Assembly (NCBI GenBank): GCA_002409365.1
Contig: DHUW01000039.1
Span: 1-5,879 of the forward strand
Direction: 5' to 3'
Origin: Anaerolineaceae bacterium UBA5224
GTDB lineage: Bacteria; Chloroflexota; Anaerolineae; Anaerolineales; Anaerolineaceae
Length of the DNA stretch: 5,879 nucleotides
In this document: positions 4,131-5,879 of the stretch, in pieces
Numbering within the stretch: position 1 is the first letter of the stretch
How the letters are laid out: each line of letters starts with the position of its first letter
Notes under the pieces: model-generated
Databases searched by the model: none
What the model was told of the DNA's origin: nothing
What the model saw: the letters and a program-made list of their open reading frames with translations, nothing else
Translations under genes and position numbers: made by a program

Positions 4131-5450
4131 CTACAACTCCACCATCTCGGCATCCACAGATTCTGCCCTGGCGATACCGCGTTCCACATTCACAAAGCGC
4201 AGCATGATGATCCCCGCCACGAAAAACACAACCAGGGAGACTATTCCCAGGCGCGGGTCGCCTGTTTTGGCGGTAATAAATGCCATCAATGCCGGACCGA
4301 CGACAGTATTAAACTTCTCGAAGACACTGTAAAAGCCATAGAATTCTGCACTTTTGCTCTTGGGCATCAGCTTACCAATCAGCGACCGGCTCAGTGCCTG
4401 GCTGCCGCCCTGCACCATGGCAACGCCAAAGCCCAGCACGAACATATGCCATTCTTTTGCCATAAAGAAACCAAAAATCGCAACGATCGTATAAATGACC
4501 AGTGCCAGGCTGATGGCTTTTTTGTTTCCAAGTTTTTTACCCAGCTTGCCGAACAAGATCGAAAAAGGTGCCGCCACAAACTGGACCATCAAAAAGGTAC
4601 CCAGAATTGTCAGGGTGCTGAACCCAAGGTCGGAAGCAAAAGCCGCTGCCATGGTGATGATCGTGCCGATTCCATTCGCATAGACAAAAAAAGTAAGCAT
4701 GAACAGGAACAAGTCCTTATATTGGCTGACTCCTTTCAATGCCGTGAAAATGCGCTGAAAGCCAACTGTGATCACATTCTGCCCAATTTCATGGGACTCG
4801 CCCCGGGCGGTAGGTTCTTTGACATGTTTGAAAATCGGGATTGAGAAAACAGCCCACCAAACCGCCACACTGACCAGGCTGAGGCGCATCATCAGGGCTG
4901 TCGCTTCTACTTCAGGCATACTCTTGATCAATTTGGGACCGACAAAGATCATGATTGCATTGACCAGCAGCAGCAGCCCGCCGCCGATGTAACCCAAAGC
5001 ATATCCGCGGGATGAAACCTGGTCAATCTCATCTGCTTTGGCAACATGCGGGAGCAGGCTGTCATAAAACACAAGCGAACCAGCAAAGCCGATCGTGCCC
5101 AGAATGTAGAGCAGAATACACATCGTCTGATCGGCGGGTTCGACTACGAACCACAACAAGGCCGTGCTGATCACACCCAGGGCTACGAAAAACGCCATGA
5201 ACAGCTTTTTCCTGGCTTTGAAGTCAGCGATGGCACCCAAAATCGGGCTCAAAAGCGCTGCAATCAGGCTGCCAATTGCCACAGCATTACCCCAAATTGG
5301 TACGGCGGCTCCCTGCGCGATGTAAGTAGCAAAATAAGTTGGCAAAACCACGCCCATAACGGTCGTTGCGAAGGCGGAATTCGCCCAGTCGTACATCGTC
5401 CATGCCCAAACACTGCGTTTATACTGCTTTTCTGTTTCTTCCATTTGCAT
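4131..5450 (-). CDS. UMF1/Atg22-type major facilitator superfamily transporter
   Basis: A 439-residue inner-membrane protein with about 12 hydrophobic segments, full length for the UMF1 family (PF11700, vacuole-effluxer Atg22-like). Family signatures are W15-AWTMYDWANSAF before and in helix 1; G72-AIADFKARKK (loop 2-3, the MFS motif A equivalent); F128-YDSLLPHVA; S147-RGYALGYIGGG; the central cytoplasmic loop about 207-245; and G348-GSQALSRSLIGKLMPKSKSAEFYGFYSVFEK, with G385-P386 in helix 11. Yeast Atg22 exports amino acids from the vacuole; bacterial members have no settled substrate, so none is assigned. The start is supported by TAGGTGA 5 bases before ATG; that Shine-Dalgarno overlaps the dus stop codon and only 3 bases separate the genes, so translation should be coupled. 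The tail after residue 421 is acidic and cytoplasmic. An intrinsic terminator follows. Confidence 0.92.
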   Translation of the reverse strand: MQMEETEKQYKRSVWAWTMYDWANSAFATTVMGVVLPTYFATYIAQGAAVPIWGNAVAIGSLIAALLSPILGAIADFKARKKLFMAFFVALGVISTALLWFVVEPADQTMCILLYILGTIGFAGSLVFYDSLLPHVAKADEIDQVSSRGYALGYIGGGLLLLVNAIMIFVGPKLIKSMPEVEATALMMRLSLVSVAVWWAVFSIPIFKHVKEPTARGESHEIGQNVITVGFQRIFTALKGVSQYKDLFLFMLTFFVYANGIGTIITMAAAFASDLGFSTLTILGTFLMVQFVAAPFSILFGKLGKKLGNKKAISLALVIYTIVAIFGFFMAKEWHMFVLGFGVAMVQGGSQALSRSLIGKLMPKSKSAEFYGFYSVFEKFNTVVGPALMAFITAKTGDPRLGIVSLVVFFVAGIIMLRFVNVERGIARAESVDAEMVEL

Positions 5451-5453
5451 TTT

Positions 5454-5879
5454 TCACCTATAAATTTCTGAATAATCAATAATTGGCGGAGCGTCAACCA
5501 GCGCTCCGAGCGATAAAAAGACTTCATCAATCAAACCCAGTAAATTGTCCGGGTCATCGGTTGTCAGGAGGGACTTCATTTTTTCTCGCGGTACATTATA
5601 AGGGTCGAGATAAGCTTTTATATACTTGCGAAAGGGCATCACGCCGCGTTCTGGCTGAAGCCTGATCATATCTTCAAATTGGAAGCGGGCAGTTTGGTAG
5701 ACTTCCTGGACTGACACTTCATCCCGATCGCGCCAGCTGAAGATCCAGGGGTTGGCTTTGGCAGCTCTGCCGATCATCACCGCGTCACAGCCGGTTTCTG
5801 CGAGCATCTGCCTGGCGTCTGCCACAGTTTTCACATCGCCGTTGCCCACTACAGGCACGTTCAGCCTGCGTTTCAATTC
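5454..5879 (-). CDS. dus: tRNA-dihydrouridine synthase, C-terminal part (cut by window edge)
   Basis: The last 141 codons of a Dus-family flavoenzyme (COG0042), which reduces specific uridines in the tRNA D-loop to dihydrouridine using FMN and NADPH. The visible part begins in the last strands of the TIM barrel: V8-PVVGNGDV (8-16), an FMN-phosphate site, and G30-CDAVMIGRAAKANPWIF (30-47), the second phosphate-binding strand and turn. The remainder (from about 55) is the helical tRNA-binding domain, with the F-R-K-Y-I-K-A-Y block (83-90) matching the R-K-x-x-x-W-Y region of relatives. The N-terminal ~180-200 residues, including the catalytic cysteine, lie beyond the right edge. The frame continues upstream through GAA-TTG at the edge, so the TTG at 5876 is an internal leucine, not a start. 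The sequence reads ANPW where GNPW is usual. Which Dus paralogue it is cannot be told from this half. Confidence 0.92.
   Translation of the reverse strand, partial: ELKRRLNVPVVGNGDVKTVADARQMLAETGCDAVMIGRAAKANPWIFSWRDRDEVSVQEVYQTARFQFEDMIRLQPERGVMPFRKYIKAYLDPYNVPREKMKSLLTTDDPDNLLGLIDEVFLSLGALVDAPPIIDYSEIYR
5455..5459 (-). promoter_or_regulatory. Transporter ribosome binding site overlapping the dus stop
   Basis: AGGTG on the minus strand, spaced 4 bases from the transporter ATG, shares two bases with the dus TGA (5456-5454). It decides the start at 5450 over a second in-frame ATG at 5444 and indicates translational coupling. Confidence 0.65.

Noticed and set aside
4446..4844. 132-codon plus-strand frame
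   Set aside because: It is antisense to the transporter, whose family motifs are clear across the same bases.
5874..5876. TTG as start of a complete 140-residue protein
   Set aside because: The frame stays open to the window edge and the protein starts mid-barrel, so this is an internal leucine of a truncated Dus.

Overview
The window is bacterial, compact and entirely minus-strand: eight protein genes, all transcribed right to left, and no tRNA, rRNA or CRISPR array. Base composition looks moderate (near 50% GC by eye) and the codon use seems uniform. Protein types and the style of the intergenic repeats (short palindromic units, a chloroflexus-like 'GCGAGGGAGC..AGCGAC' repeat, a 'GTAGGGG' inverted-repeat unit) suggest an environmental, possibly anaerobic bacterium such as an Anaerolineae-type Chloroflexota. 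That placement is inference, not proof.

Layout, in transcription order (right to left). (1) 5879-4131: the C-terminal 141 codons of a tRNA-dihydrouridine synthase, cut by the right edge, followed 3 bases later by a UMF1/Atg22-type major facilitator transporter whose Shine-Dalgarno overlaps the dus stop codon. A strong intrinsic terminator lies at 4048-4028. (2) 4130-3695: a 436-base gene-free stretch holding two diverged copies of an interspersed repeat, a C-rich/G-rich repeat with a G-quadruplex pattern, the terminator, a 12-bp perfect palindrome and a TATAAT box for the next operon. (3) 3694-1111: a tightly packed four-gene operon: Ddl-like ATP-grasp ligase, YpeA-like GNAT acetyltransferase, a second GNAT with an altered motif A, and a chloramphenicol-phosphotransferase-like P-loop kinase. 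Gaps are 1, 2 and 22 bases. (4) 1110-942: a 169-base spacer with an inverted repeat. (5) 941-245: a two-gene unit with overlapping ends, an ABM-like ferredoxin-fold protein and a 12-cysteine DUF3795 protein. (6) 244-1: repeat-rich DNA with three degenerate direct copies, a short element with 13-bp terminal inverted repeats, and what looks like the outer end of an IS3-family insertion sequence at the left edge.

The most interesting part is the four-gene operon. All four products belong to families that modify small molecules (ATP-dependent amide or ester ligation, two acetyl transfers, one phosphoryl transfer). The ligase departs from canonical D-Ala-D-Ala ligases at several substrate-contact positions, so its real substrate is open. 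This could be a detoxification/resistance or small-molecule tailoring cassette, but nothing in the window proves a shared substrate.
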